A stretch of DNA of 59,273 bases from contig CAMAWR010000011.1 of assembly GCA_945862045.1 (NCBI GenBank), positions 1 to 59,273 on the forward strand, in the 5' to 3' direction. This document shows positions 17,193 to 25,098 of the stretch, piece by piece. Every line of letters starts with the position of its first letter. The first letter of the stretch is position 1. A program made the translations under genes and the position numbers. Source of the DNA: Bifidobacterium breve (lineage in GTDB: Bacteria; Actinomycetota; Acidimicrobiia; Acidimicrobiales; Ilumatobacteraceae). The notes under the pieces are model-generated. The model saw nothing but the letters and a program-made list of their open reading frames with translations. It was not told the origin of the DNA and searched no databases.

Positions 17193-17198
17193 GCCCAC

Positions 17199-17204
17199 TA
17201 CCGT
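17199..17204 (+). promoter_or_regulatory. Leaderless-type -10 (TACCGT) of folC
   Basis: TACCGT ends 7 nt before ATG 17212, in the 19 bp between clpX and folC. It suggests folC can be transcribed independently of clpX. Confidence 0.45.
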
Positions 17205-17211
17205 TCACGGC

Positions 17212-18516
17212 ATGACCGAAACGGCAATCGAGCGCGCTTCTGCGTTCCTGGAATCCCATTCGGTCTACGAAAAAACCGGACGTATCGAATCCCCGAGTAC
17301 TGCCAACATCGAACGTCTTGTCGGGTTGCTCGGTGACCCGCATACTGCGTACCGCACGATTCACATCACAGGCACGAATGGCAAGGGTTCGACCAGCCAA
17401 ATGGTGACGAAGCTGTTGATGGCGCATGGTCTACGAGTGGGCACCTATACCAGCCCACATCTCGAGCGTGTCAATGAACGGATGGCGGTCGATGACGAGC
17501 CAATCAGCGATGACGAGCTCGCAGAGAATGTGCTGGCAATCGCCGAGTTGGAGCCGCTCGTCGGTACCCGACTGAGCTATTTCGAAATCTTGACCGCAGT
17601 GGCGTTCCGCTGGTTCGCCAACAGTGCAATCGATGTTGGGGTAATAGAAGTTGGTCTACTTGGTCGCTGGGACGCCACCAACGTGGTGAAGAGCGATGTT
17701 GCGGTGCTGACCAACGTGTCGCTCGACCACACCGAGTTTGCCGGCCCAACCCACGCCCACATCGCAGGTGAGAAGGTCGGCATCGTCAAGGCCGACAGTG
17801 TGTTCGTGCAAGGTGAAACCCGGGAAGATGTGCAGGAGATCTGCACGGAAGTGGTGTGTGCCCGACGCGTGGTACGAGGCGAACATTTTGAGGTCACGTC
17901 GAACGAATTGGCGGTCGGTGGGCGACTCGTGTCGATGCGCACGATGCGAGCGCGGTATGAAGACGTGTTCGTGCCACTGCACGGAAGTCACCAGGGTGAC
18001 AATGCGGTTGTTGCCGTCGCTGCCGTAGAGGAATTCTTCGACAATTCCGTACATCGTGACGTACTCGATGAGGGTTTTGCCGCAGTCACGATGCCGGGTC
18101 GATTCGAAGTGGTTGGGCATCAGCCATTGGTGATCGTTGACGGAGCACACAACGTCGGTGGGGGCGAGGTGTGCTCGGAGGTATTTTTCAACGACTTCCA
18201 AGTCGAAGGCAAGCGAGTACTCGTAGTGGGCATGTTGAAAAGCCGTGCCCCCCAAGAACTGCTCGGTGCATTGCGTGCCGACGAGTTCGATCTCGTGGTG
18301 TGTTGTACCGCGCCGACGCCACGCGGAACCCCGGCGAGTGAAGTTGCCGCTGCTGCGCGTGCCATTGGATGCGACGATGTAAAAATTGTCGAGCAGGTTG
18401 ACTCGGCACTCGCAACCGCATATCGACAGCTGCGCGCTGAAGATGCGCTGCTTGTTGCGGGCTCGCTGTATGTGGTGGGTGCAGCACGACCCGTTCTTCG
18501 CCAACTGATGCCGTAG
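17212..18516 (+). CDS. folC: Folylpolyglutamate synthase / dihydrofolate synthase
   Basis: A 434-residue Mur-ligase-family enzyme that adds glutamate to (dihydro)folates with ATP. The P-loop is GTNGKGST (about 62-69), YTSPHLERVNERM is the folate-site signature, and VDGAHNVGG near residue 308 belongs to the C-terminal domain. The gene follows clpX after 19 bp, which contains its own TANNNT hexamer. FolC in actinobacteria is usually bifunctional, but the dihydrofolate synthase activity is inferred. ndk follows after 15 bp, an order common in actinobacteria. Confidence 0.92.
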   Translation: MTETAIERASAFLESHSVYEKTGRIESPSTANIERLVGLLGDPHTAYRTIHITGTNGKGSTSQMVTKLLMAHGLRVGTYTSPHLERVNERMAVDDEPISDDELAENVLAIAELEPLVGTRLSYFEILTAVAFRWFANSAIDVGVIEVGLLGRWDATNVVKSDVAVLTNVSLDHTEFAGPTHAHIAGEKVGIVKADSVFVQGETREDVQEICTEVVCARRVVRGEHFEVTSNELAVGGRLVSMRTMRARYEDVFVPLHGSHQGDNAVVAVAAVEEFFDNSVHRDVLDEGFAAVTMPGRFEVVGHQPLVIVDGAHNVGGGEVCSEVFFNDFQVEGKRVLVVGMLKSRAPQELLGALRADEFDLVVCCTAPTPRGTPASEVAAAARAIGCDDVKIVEQVDSALATAYRQLRAEDALLVAGSLYVVGAARPVLRQLMP

Positions 18517-18519
18517 CGG

Positions 18520-18525
18520 TAGCCT
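18520..18525 (+). promoter_or_regulatory. Leaderless-type -10 (TAGCCT) of ndk
   Basis: TAGCCT ends 6 nt before the GTG start at 18532, inside the short folC-ndk gap. There is no room for an SD in the implied transcript. Confidence 0.6.
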
Positions 18526-18531
18526 TGTTGC

Positions 18532-18957
18532 GTGGCAAATCCTCAGAACAGCAAGCGGACCCTCGTTCTACTCAAGCCTGATGCAGTTGAGCGAGGCCTC
18601 GTGGGCGAAATCGTTGGCCGTTTCGAACGCAAGGGTCTGACCATTGCCGCCATGCAGCTGCGCACGCTCGACCAGTCGATACTCGCCAATCACTACGCCG
18701 AGCACGAAGGCAAGCCGTTCTATGCCGATCTCGTCAAGTTCATGTCGCGTGGGCCCGTCGTGGCGATGGTAGTGGCCGGTCCTGATGACACATGGGAGAT
18801 ACTCCGGGCGATGATGGGTGCCACCAACCCGAAAGCAGCCGCACCCGGCACCATTCGGGGCGATTTGGGCACCATCTTCACCGAAAATCTCATTCACGGC
18901 AGTGACTCGGCAGCAGCTGCCGAGAGGGAAATCCACATCTTCTTTCCGGGTCTCTGA
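18532..18957 (+). CDS. ndk: Nucleoside diphosphate kinase
   Basis: A 141-residue NDK that balances NTP pools through a phospho-histidine. RTLVLLKPDAVERGLVGEI opens the fold and His122 lies in NLIHGSDS, the catalytic signature. Length fits the short bacterial class. The start is GTG 18532, fixed by the N-terminal family pattern and by the TAGCCT just upstream. The mreB gene begins 9 bp after its stop, so ndk probably heads a message that includes the rod-shape genes. Confidence 0.96.
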   Translation: MANPQNSKRTLVLLKPDAVERGLVGEIVGRFERKGLTIAAMQLRTLDQSILANHYAEHEGKPFYADLVKFMSRGPVVAMVVAGPDDTWEILRAMMGATNPKAAAPGTIRGDLGTIFTENLIHGSDSAAAAEREIHIFFPGL

Positions 18958-18966
18958 GGCAGCACC

Positions 18967-20001
18967 TTGGCCGGCACCAATCCGATTTCCCTGACGCGGG
19001 ACATTGCCATCGACCTCGGTACTGCGAACACGCTCATCTATATCAAGGGCGAAGGTATCGTGCTCGATGAGCCGAGCACCGTCGCGCTCGACATCGCAAC
19101 CGGGCAGCTTGTCGCGGTCGGCCACGATGCCAAACGTATGTGGGGACGCACCCCCCGCAATATTCGAGTGGTACGACCGCTCAAAGATGGTGTCATCGCC
19201 GACTTTGACTTGTGTGAGCAAATGTTGCGCGAGTTCATTCGCCGTGTGCACACCAGCCGTTTCAGCAAACCCCGCGTGATCATCTGTGTGCCATCTGAAA
19301 TCACGGGTGTCGAACGCCGTGCCGTGCAGGATGCGGCCGAGTTCGCTGGTGCCCGCCGACCCGTGTATGTGATCGAAGAGCCGATGGCTGCTGCGATCGG
19401 TGCGGGCTTACCGGTCAGCGAGCCGAGTGCCAACCTCATCGTCGACATCGGGGGTGGCACCACGGAAGTTGCAGTCATCTCCCTCGGAGGCATCGTGACG
19501 GCGAGTTCCTGTCGAGTGGCCGGCGATGAAATCAACGATGCCATCGTGGTGATGTTCAAAAAAGAGTTCAACCTTGAGATTGGGGACAACACCGCCGAGG
19601 ACGTGAAGATTCAGTTGGGTTCGGCTTGGCCACTCGAGCAAGAGCTCACCGCCGATGTTGGCGGTCGCGATGTGACGAGTGGCTTACCACGCACCCAAGA
19701 GGTGACGACGGTGGAAATTCGGGCGGCAATCGATGTGCCGGTCAGTGCGATCATCGATGTGGTGAAGAGCACCCTCGAACGTACGCCACCGGAATTGGCC
19801 GCTGACATCATTAGCAACGGAATCACGTTGTCGGGTGGTGGCGCGCTACTCACCGGGCTTGCCGAACGCATCAATCACGAAACGGGCATCAATACCGTGG
19901 TGGCCCCCGACCCGTTGCTGTCGGTGGTGCTGGGTGGCGGGCTCACGCTGGAGAACCTAGATGCGATGAAGGGTCTCACGGCGCAATCGGACGACGAGTA
20001 A
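18967..20001 (+). CDS. mreB: MreB, actin-like rod-shape determinant
   Basis: A 344-residue actin-fold ATPase that guides lateral cell-wall synthesis under the membrane. Phosphate 1 motif is DLGTANTLIY near residue 17. VIEEPMAAAIGAGLP and the phosphate 2 motif VDIGGGTTEVAV near 160 follow, with the adenosine motif LSGGGALLTGL near 290. The start is TTG 18967 (LAGTNPISL). The family usually begins close to this point. It is followed by mreC, mreD, mrdA and rodA in the standard order, which indicates a rod- or ovoid-shaped cell with dispersed elongation. Confidence 0.96.
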   Translation: MAGTNPISLTRDIAIDLGTANTLIYIKGEGIVLDEPSTVALDIATGQLVAVGHDAKRMWGRTPRNIRVVRPLKDGVIADFDLCEQMLREFIRRVHTSRFSKPRVIICVPSEITGVERRAVQDAAEFAGARRPVYVIEEPMAAAIGAGLPVSEPSANLIVDIGGGTTEVAVISLGGIVTASSCRVAGDEINDAIVVMFKKEFNLEIGDNTAEDVKIQLGSAWPLEQELTADVGGRDVTSGLPRTQEVTTVEIRAAIDVPVSAIIDVVKSTLERTPPELAADIISNGITLSGGGALLTGLAERINHETGINTVVAPDPLLSVVLGGGLTLENLDAMKGLTAQSDDE

Positions 20002-20019
20002 CCCGGCGGTAGCAAGAGC

Positions 20020-21084
20020 GTGGCTCAAAATAAATCCAATCTCACCCGGGCCATCGTGCTGTTGGCACTTGCCTCCGTGTTTTTTATCACACTCGACCTG
20101 AGCGATTCGGCGGTGACGTCGCGCATGCGACGTGTGTTTGGCACCGTATTTAGCCCGATTGAAGACGTTTCGCGAGTCGTCACCCGCCCGTTGAGCGGGG
20201 CATGGAAGGCATTTCGTGACTACGACGACGTGGTCGACGAAAATGACCGCTTGAAGGAAGAGGTTGCGCTGCAGGAGGGCGCCGCAGTTGCCGCTGCTGC
20301 CTCCGTGCGGTTGGCGCAGGAACTCCTGGCCCTCAATGGTCTGCCGACGTTGGCCGGCATTAATTCGGTTACCGCCCAGGTCATCGGTGAAACACCGACT
20401 AATTATTCTCAAATTGTCGAAATCAACCAAGGGTCGAGTGCAGGCATCAAGGTTGGTATGCCAGTGCTCAATGCGGCGGGACTCATCGGTAAAGTCACCG
20501 AGGTCTTCGACGATCGCGCCCTCGTCATGTTGATTTCTGACCCTGATTATGCGCTATCGGTCAAAGTCGTTACGAAGTCGAGCCGCACGCCGATTACCTT
20601 GCCAACTTTGCCGAAGGAGGATGCTCCGACGGTTGACTCGGTGCTGGAGACGAACGACACGAGCTCAACCTCGTCGACCACATCCACGACGACCACGATT
20701 TTCGGTTTCACGCCATCTGCCACCACGGTGCCTGCGGATGTCGTGGCGGGTGCCGGCTCGAAGATCAACGTGCCGCTTGCCGGCCAACTTGCGGTGCGTG
20801 AAACCGGCATTCTTGAAGGGCGCGGTCCAGGAACGCGACCAATCGTTCGTTTCCTTGATGCCACCACCCGTGCGGCAGCCATCGAGGTCGGCGCACCGGT
20901 GGTGTCGGCGGGCGGATCTCGAAGTCTCGCACCGCCCGATGTCGTGATCGGTGTCGTGTCCCGGGTAATCGAGCGACTCGGAACTGCCGGACCAATTTTG
21001 GAGATAGATCTCGTCGCAGATCTTTCCAACCTGTCGTTCCTGCGCGTATTGCTGTATCAACCAATCACCGAAGCAGGACGCTGA
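20020..21084 (+). CDS. mreC: MreC, rod-shape periplasmic/exoplasmic scaffold
   Basis: A 354-residue protein with one N-terminal membrane helix (about 10-28), a short coiled coil (about 70-105) and the MreC beta-domain starting at VIGETPTNYSQIVEINQGSSAGIKVGMPVL. Between about residues 195 and 245 the beta-domain is interrupted by a Ser/Thr-rich low-complexity insert. The start is GTG 20020. MreC links MreB/MreD with PBP2, whose genes flank it. The insert is larger than in the MreC proteins I know and is discussed as a finding. Confidence 0.93.
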   Translation: MAQNKSNLTRAIVLLALASVFFITLDLSDSAVTSRMRRVFGTVFSPIEDVSRVVTRPLSGAWKAFRDYDDVVDENDRLKEEVALQEGAAVAAAASVRLAQELLALNGLPTLAGINSVTAQVIGETPTNYSQIVEINQGSSAGIKVGMPVLNAAGLIGKVTEVFDDRALVMLISDPDYALSVKVVTKSSRTPITLPTLPKEDAPTVDSVLETNDTSSTSSTTSTTTTIFGFTPSATTVPADVVAGAGSKINVPLAGQLAVRETGILEGRGPGTRPIVRFLDATTRAAAIEVGAPVVSAGGSRSLAPPDVVIGVVSRVIERLGTAGPILEIDLVADLSNLSFLRVLLYQPITEAGR

Positions 21085-21087
21085 AAC

Positions 21088-21612
21088 ATGCTCGAACGTG
21101 TGTTGCGGGCAATTGCCAGTCGTTGGTTTCGGTTGGTTCTAGTCGTGTTCATCGTGCTGTCCCTGCAGACCACGTTGTTCAGTGCAGTGCGGCCGTTCGG
21201 GTATGCCATCCAACTCGTTGCGATTTTTGTGGCGAGTGTCGGCTCGGTGCATGATGTGCGTACTGGTGCCATCGTTGGTTTGGTCAGTGGTTTGATGTTC
21301 GACGCGGTACTGGCCACGCCCCTCGGAATTTCTGCGTTGGTGCTCGGTGCGGTTGGTGCTGGTGCGGCGCTGATGCTGCGGTCATTTCGCGACCCGACGT
21401 GGTGGTTGAGATTGCTGGCGGCGAGTGCTGCAGCCGCATCCGGCGAGCTGTTGATGCCTCTCACTCAGGCAGTGGTCGGTCAAGGGGGCTGGCTCGGGAT
21501 ACGGGTCATCTCGGCGATGTTGGTGACCTTCATCGGGGCGTTGCTGATTGCCTCATTATTCATTCCTGTCACAAGATGGACATTGCGCGAGAAGGTGTTG
21601 CTTGGCAACTAA
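21088..21612 (+). CDS. mreD: MreD, rod-shape membrane protein
   Basis: A 174-residue polytopic membrane protein with about five hydrophobic segments and a basic N-terminus. Sequence is weakly conserved in this family. The call rests on size, topology, the RPFGYAIQLVAI...GLVSGLMFDA pattern and location between mreC and mrdA. It starts 3 bp after mreC and overlaps mrdA by 11 bp. It acts in the membrane as part of the elongation complex. Confidence 0.9.
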   Translation: MLERVLRAIASRWFRLVLVVFIVLSLQTTLFSAVRPFGYAIQLVAIFVASVGSVHDVRTGAIVGLVSGLMFDAVLATPLGISALVLGAVGAGAALMLRSFRDPTWWLRLLAASAAAASGELLMPLTQAVVGQGGWLGIRVISAMLVTFIGALLIASLFIPVTRWTLREKVLLGN

Positions 21613-23767
21613 CAATCAGCAGCGTCGTTGGTCGGCACTCGGTGGGCTCGCGATCGGTCTGTTGGTGTTGTTGCTTGCCCGCGTGTGGTTCCTGCAGGCA
21701 GTCACCAAGGAAGAAACCGACCGCATCGTCGATCGGGTGCAGTCGCGGGTGGTCAAGTTGATCCCCGAACGGGGGCGAATCTTCGATGTCAACGGCCGCG
21801 TGGTTGCCGACAACAAGCGGGTACTTGTCGCAACGATTGACCGGCGCATCGTCAACGATCCACAAGACCGATTGGAGATGTTCCGGCGGCTGTCGGGGCC
21901 GCTGGAAACCCCGATCGAGCGTCTCTACACGCGGGCTGCCGACGAGCGATACGACCAACTCACAGAAATGCCCCTGGCCTTTGACATCTCCGAAGAACAA
22001 GCCGCATTCCTTCTGGAGCGCATCGAGGATTATCCCGGGGTGGTCATCAAAGAGGATTGGCGGCGCATCTATCAGTACGGGGCCATCGGCAGCCATGTCA
22101 CCGGTTTCTTGGGTGCCATCCAACAAGAGTCCGCTGCGTATTACAAGTCGTTGGGCTACGACCCGAATGAACGTGTCGGGCTGTACGGCGTCGAACTGAT
22201 CTATGAAGTTGACCTGCGTGGGATTCCTGGCTTCGTGCGCTACGAGGTCGATGCGGTTGGTCGAGTCAAGCGGGTGCTTGAACGTGTCGAGCCCCAGTCG
22301 GGCAGGGACATCCAGCTTTCGCTCGACTTCAAGCTGCAACAATTTGCCGAGCAGGCACTGGAAACGCAATTGCTCGTGCGCCAACGCAATGAAGCCGCAC
22401 AAGTGATACTGCCAGAGGGCATTCCCGACCCGCAGTACGACGAAGTGAACTATTACAAGGCTCCTGCGGGCTCAGTCGTGGTGATGAACCACGACACCGG
22501 CGAGGTCGTGGCGATGGCTTCGTACCCGCGCTTTGACGGGCGTTGGTTCTCGGCGAACATCAACGCCGAAAAGTTCGCCCAAGTATTTCCACGCACTGAC
22601 GACCCCGACCGTTCGATCCTGATCAATCGTGCGGTGTCGGGTCGATACAACCTCGGCTCAAGTTTCAAGCCGTTCGTCGCCTATGCCGCCCTCAATACGG
22701 GGCAGTTGCCGGGGGGCGCCGAATACCTGTTTGACGACCGTGGCTCGTACAAACTGGAGAGCATTCCGAAGGAGCGTTGTGACCAGGGTGTGAAGTGCGT
22801 CTTTCGCAACGCGGTCTGCCGCGCGACTGGTGCGCCGTGTCGATACGGAGAAGTCAATGTGGAGACCGCGCTCGCTGTGTCGAGTGATTCGTTCTTTTAC
22901 AAAATCGGTGAACAAATCCTGACTGAGCGTGGCTACCGCGCAATTCTTGAACAAGAAGTGCGACGGTTCGGTTTTGGCTCGCCAACGAATATCGACCTGC
23001 CATTCGAGTACGCCGGGACGATTCCGAACGCTGCGTACAAAAAGTATCTGGCCAGCCTCGGGGTCATTGCCGAGGATGCAGGGCGTGCGTATTACGTGGG
23101 TGACAACGTGTTGTTCTCGATCGGCCAGGGCCTCTTGTCGGCGTCACCGCTGCAGGTAGCAAATGCATACGGAACGCTGGCGAATGGCGGAACGAAATTC
23201 GAACCGCGAGTTGTTCGAGCAGTATTGGCACCCGGTACCCGCAATAAGGCGTCGGGGCTGGCGGATCTCGCCAACGCGTCAGTGTTGCGCCGAGTGGCGG
23301 ACGAGTCTCCGGCAGTAGAGGTTCCACTGCCGGCAGCGGTGCGTGACCCCATCGTGACTGGGCTGCGGCGTGTTGTCACCGGGCCTGGCGTTATGTTCGA
23401 CTATTACCACAAGACGACGGGGGAAAACCTGTTTCGTAACTACCGCGGAATGCCGATTGCGGGCAAGACCGGCACGGCGCAGGGTTTCAACAACCTGCCC
23501 TGGAACGACTCGTCAGCCTTTGGGGCGTTCAGTCTCGATGAGCGTCAGCCGTACAGCGCGTTCGCCTATTTGGAAAAATCGGGATACGGCGCGCTGGCTG
23601 CGGCACCGGTTCTGAAGTGCATCTTTTCGGCACTCAGTAAGCAATGGCGCGTTGACGACCTCAGCCCGGCTGACCCGCTCGACATTGCATCGACGATGGC
23701 GGCGCCGACAACGCGACTGCGCAACCCGATGTGTTTGGTGAGCACCGTTGCGGACAGTAGGGACTGA
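21602..23767 (+). CDS. mrdA: Penicillin-binding protein 2 (elongation transpeptidase)
   Basis: A 721-residue class B PBP. A short cytoplasmic start and one membrane helix (about 12-30) are followed by the PBP dimerisation/pedestal region with PERGRIFDVNGRVVADN. The transpeptidase domain has SxxK at Ser353-Lys356 (SSFK), the SSD form of SxN, and KTGTAQ near 622. I start at TTG 21602, preceded by GAGAAGG (21589-21595) with a 6 nt spacer. Earlier starts would lie well inside mreD. It cross-links peptidoglycan with RodA, encoded 1 bp downstream. Confidence 0.94.
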   Translation: MATNNQQRRWSALGGLAIGLLVLLLARVWFLQAVTKEETDRIVDRVQSRVVKLIPERGRIFDVNGRVVADNKRVLVATIDRRIVNDPQDRLEMFRRLSGPLETPIERLYTRAADERYDQLTEMPLAFDISEEQAAFLLERIEDYPGVVIKEDWRRIYQYGAIGSHVTGFLGAIQQESAAYYKSLGYDPNERVGLYGVELIYEVDLRGIPGFVRYEVDAVGRVKRVLERVEPQSGRDIQLSLDFKLQQFAEQALETQLLVRQRNEAAQVILPEGIPDPQYDEVNYYKAPAGSVVVMNHDTGEVVAMASYPRFDGRWFSANINAEKFAQVFPRTDDPDRSILINRAVSGRYNLGSSFKPFVAYAALNTGQLPGGAEYLFDDRGSYKLESIPKERCDQGVKCVFRNAVCRATGAPCRYGEVNVETALAVSSDSFFYKIGEQILTERGYRAILEQEVRRFGFGSPTNIDLPFEYAGTIPNAAYKKYLASLGVIAEDAGRAYYVGDNVLFSIGQGLLSASPLQVANAYGTLANGGTKFEPRVVRAVLAPGTRNKASGLADLANASVLRRVADESPAVEVPLPAAVRDPIVTGLRRVVTGPGVMFDYYHKTTGENLFRNYRGMPIAGKTGTAQGFNNLPWNDSSAFGAFSLDERQPYSAFAYLEKSGYGALAAAPVLKCIFSALSKQWRVDDLSPADPLDIASTMAAPTTRLRNPMCLVSTVADSRD

Positions 23768-23768
23768 T

Positions 23769-24941
23769 ATGTCGACCATCTTTCTGGGTCGTCCACGCCC
23801 GGGTGATCCCCGTGGTTCAGCGAGTGTGCTTGATCCGTGGCGCAACGTCGATTGGATGATGATCTGGGCAACCATCGCACTCGTTGTAATCGGCGTTTTC
23901 AACATTTACGCAACCACCAGCCCCCGCCTCGTTCTGCGCGGGGCTGACCCCTTCTATTTCACCCAGCGCCAGGTGCTGTTCGTCATTGCGGCGACGTTCT
24001 CGCTGTTTGCGGTGATGTTTTTTGGTCATGACTGGTTGCGAAGTAAAGCCGTGTGGCTCTACGGTGCCACCACGTTTTCATTGCTCATTTTGCTGCTGTG
24101 GGGATTCGTGAGTGATGAAACCAAACTGTCGTTCGACCTGGGCATCATCGCCGTGCAGCCAGCCGAAGTCATGAAGCCCGTCCTCGTCCTCGTCTTGGCG
24201 GCGTGGTTTGCCGACGCCGGGATGCGAACGGTGCCGTACGACGAGTTCATTCGGGCATTGTTGATTGCCGTGGTGCCGTTTCTGTTGATCGCCGGGCAGC
24301 CCGACCTCGGCTCGGCGATGACGATTGCAGCAGGCGTGTTTGGGGTGCTGCTCATTGCCGGGACACAACAACGCCATTTTGTTTTTGTTTCGTTATTGGC
24401 GGTGTTCAGTTTTGTGGCATCCATCTGGTCGGGCGTGGTTCGTGATTATCAGCTGGAACGTTTTACCGCGTTGTGGAACCAGAACAACACCACCAACGAA
24501 AGTTTGCAGAGCCTCGTCTTGCAGGTGCGTTATGCAAAACGGGCGGTCGCTGCCGGTGGATATTTCGGTAAGGGCTATCTGCAGGGCGAGCTGACGAACG
24601 GCCGTTTTATTCCGGTGCAGTCGACTGACTTTCCGTTCTCGGCGATCGGGGAGCAGTTCGGCTTGGTTGGTGCGTTGATCGTGGTCGGGCTATTTGGCTT
24701 CATCTTGTTGCGCGTATGGATCATCGGCCGCAACGCCAACACGCCATTTGGGCGGTTCTTGGCGGCGGGAGTGTTTGCGACCCTGGCCTGGCAGGTGTTC
24801 CAGAACATCGGTATGACCATCGGCATTACACCCGTCTCGGGTCTGCCCCTGCCCTTCGTCTCGTATGGGGGGTCACACCTCGTTTCCTGGGCCGTCATGA
24901 TTGGTCTCGTGCAAAGCGTGGAGATGCGTCGCTCGGCCTGA
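23769..24941 (+). CDS. rodA: RodA, SEDS-family peptidoglycan glycosyltransferase
   Basis: A 390-residue SEDS protein with about ten hydrophobic segments. SEDS marks include VQPAEVMKPVLVLVLA, a QPDLGSAM motif, and near the C-terminus QNIGMTIGITPVSGLPLPFVSYGG. The start ATG 23769 is 1 nt after the mrdA stop. With PBP2 it polymerises and links glycan strands during elongation. The next gene is separated by about 157 bp containing a likely promoter and hairpins, so the rod-shape operon probably ends here. Confidence 0.95.
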   Translation: MSTIFLGRPRPGDPRGSASVLDPWRNVDWMMIWATIALVVIGVFNIYATTSPRLVLRGADPFYFTQRQVLFVIAATFSLFAVMFFGHDWLRSKAVWLYGATTFSLLILLLWGFVSDETKLSFDLGIIAVQPAEVMKPVLVLVLAAWFADAGMRTVPYDEFIRALLIAVVPFLLIAGQPDLGSAMTIAAGVFGVLLIAGTQQRHFVFVSLLAVFSFVASIWSGVVRDYQLERFTALWNQNNTTNESLQSLVLQVRYAKRAVAAGGYFGKGYLQGELTNGRFIPVQSTDFPFSAIGEQFGLVGALIVVGLFGFILLRVWIIGRNANTPFGRFLAAGVFATLAWQVFQNIGMTIGITPVSGLPLPFVSYGGSHLVSWAVMIGLVQSVEMRRSA

Positions 24942-24950
24942 GGAAGTCGG

Positions 24951-24956
24951 TAGGCT
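24951..24956 (+). promoter_or_regulatory. -10 element (TAGGCT) of the RNase E/G gene
   Basis: TAGGCT lies 10 nt after the rodA stop. The predicted start near 24963 would give a leader of about 136 nt before the ATG at 25099, in contrast to the leaderless genes nearby. Confidence 0.45.
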
Positions 24957-24962
24957 TTAGCA

Positions 24963-25098
24963 ACCGTTGGGAAATTCCCAACAGCAGATTTGGACATACG
25001 CACGAGCGTGCGAGCGCAAGGGGTAGATGCGCACCGCGCCACGGCACGGCGAATTCGGCGCACAGGCGCGAGATTGCCGCCATCGGAAAGGTTTTGAC
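24963..25098 (+). promoter_or_regulatory. Structured 5' leader of the RNase E/G mRNA
   Basis: The leader begins with a perfect 7 bp stem and 3 nt loop (24966-24972 with 24976-24982). A second hairpin CGCAC/GTGCG lies in the region starting near 24995, and the rest is GC-rich. An SD GGAAAGG (25085-25091) sits 7 nt before the ATG. In enterobacteria RNase E tunes its own message through the leader; a similar feedback is my inference here. The first hairpin could instead be the rodA terminator, although no T-run follows it. Confidence 0.45.

Noticed and set aside
24966-24982. Hairpin read as an intrinsic terminator of rodA
   Set aside because: The stem is perfect but no T-run follows, and a -10 lies just upstream, so it fits a leader hairpin better. 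A terminator role is not excluded.
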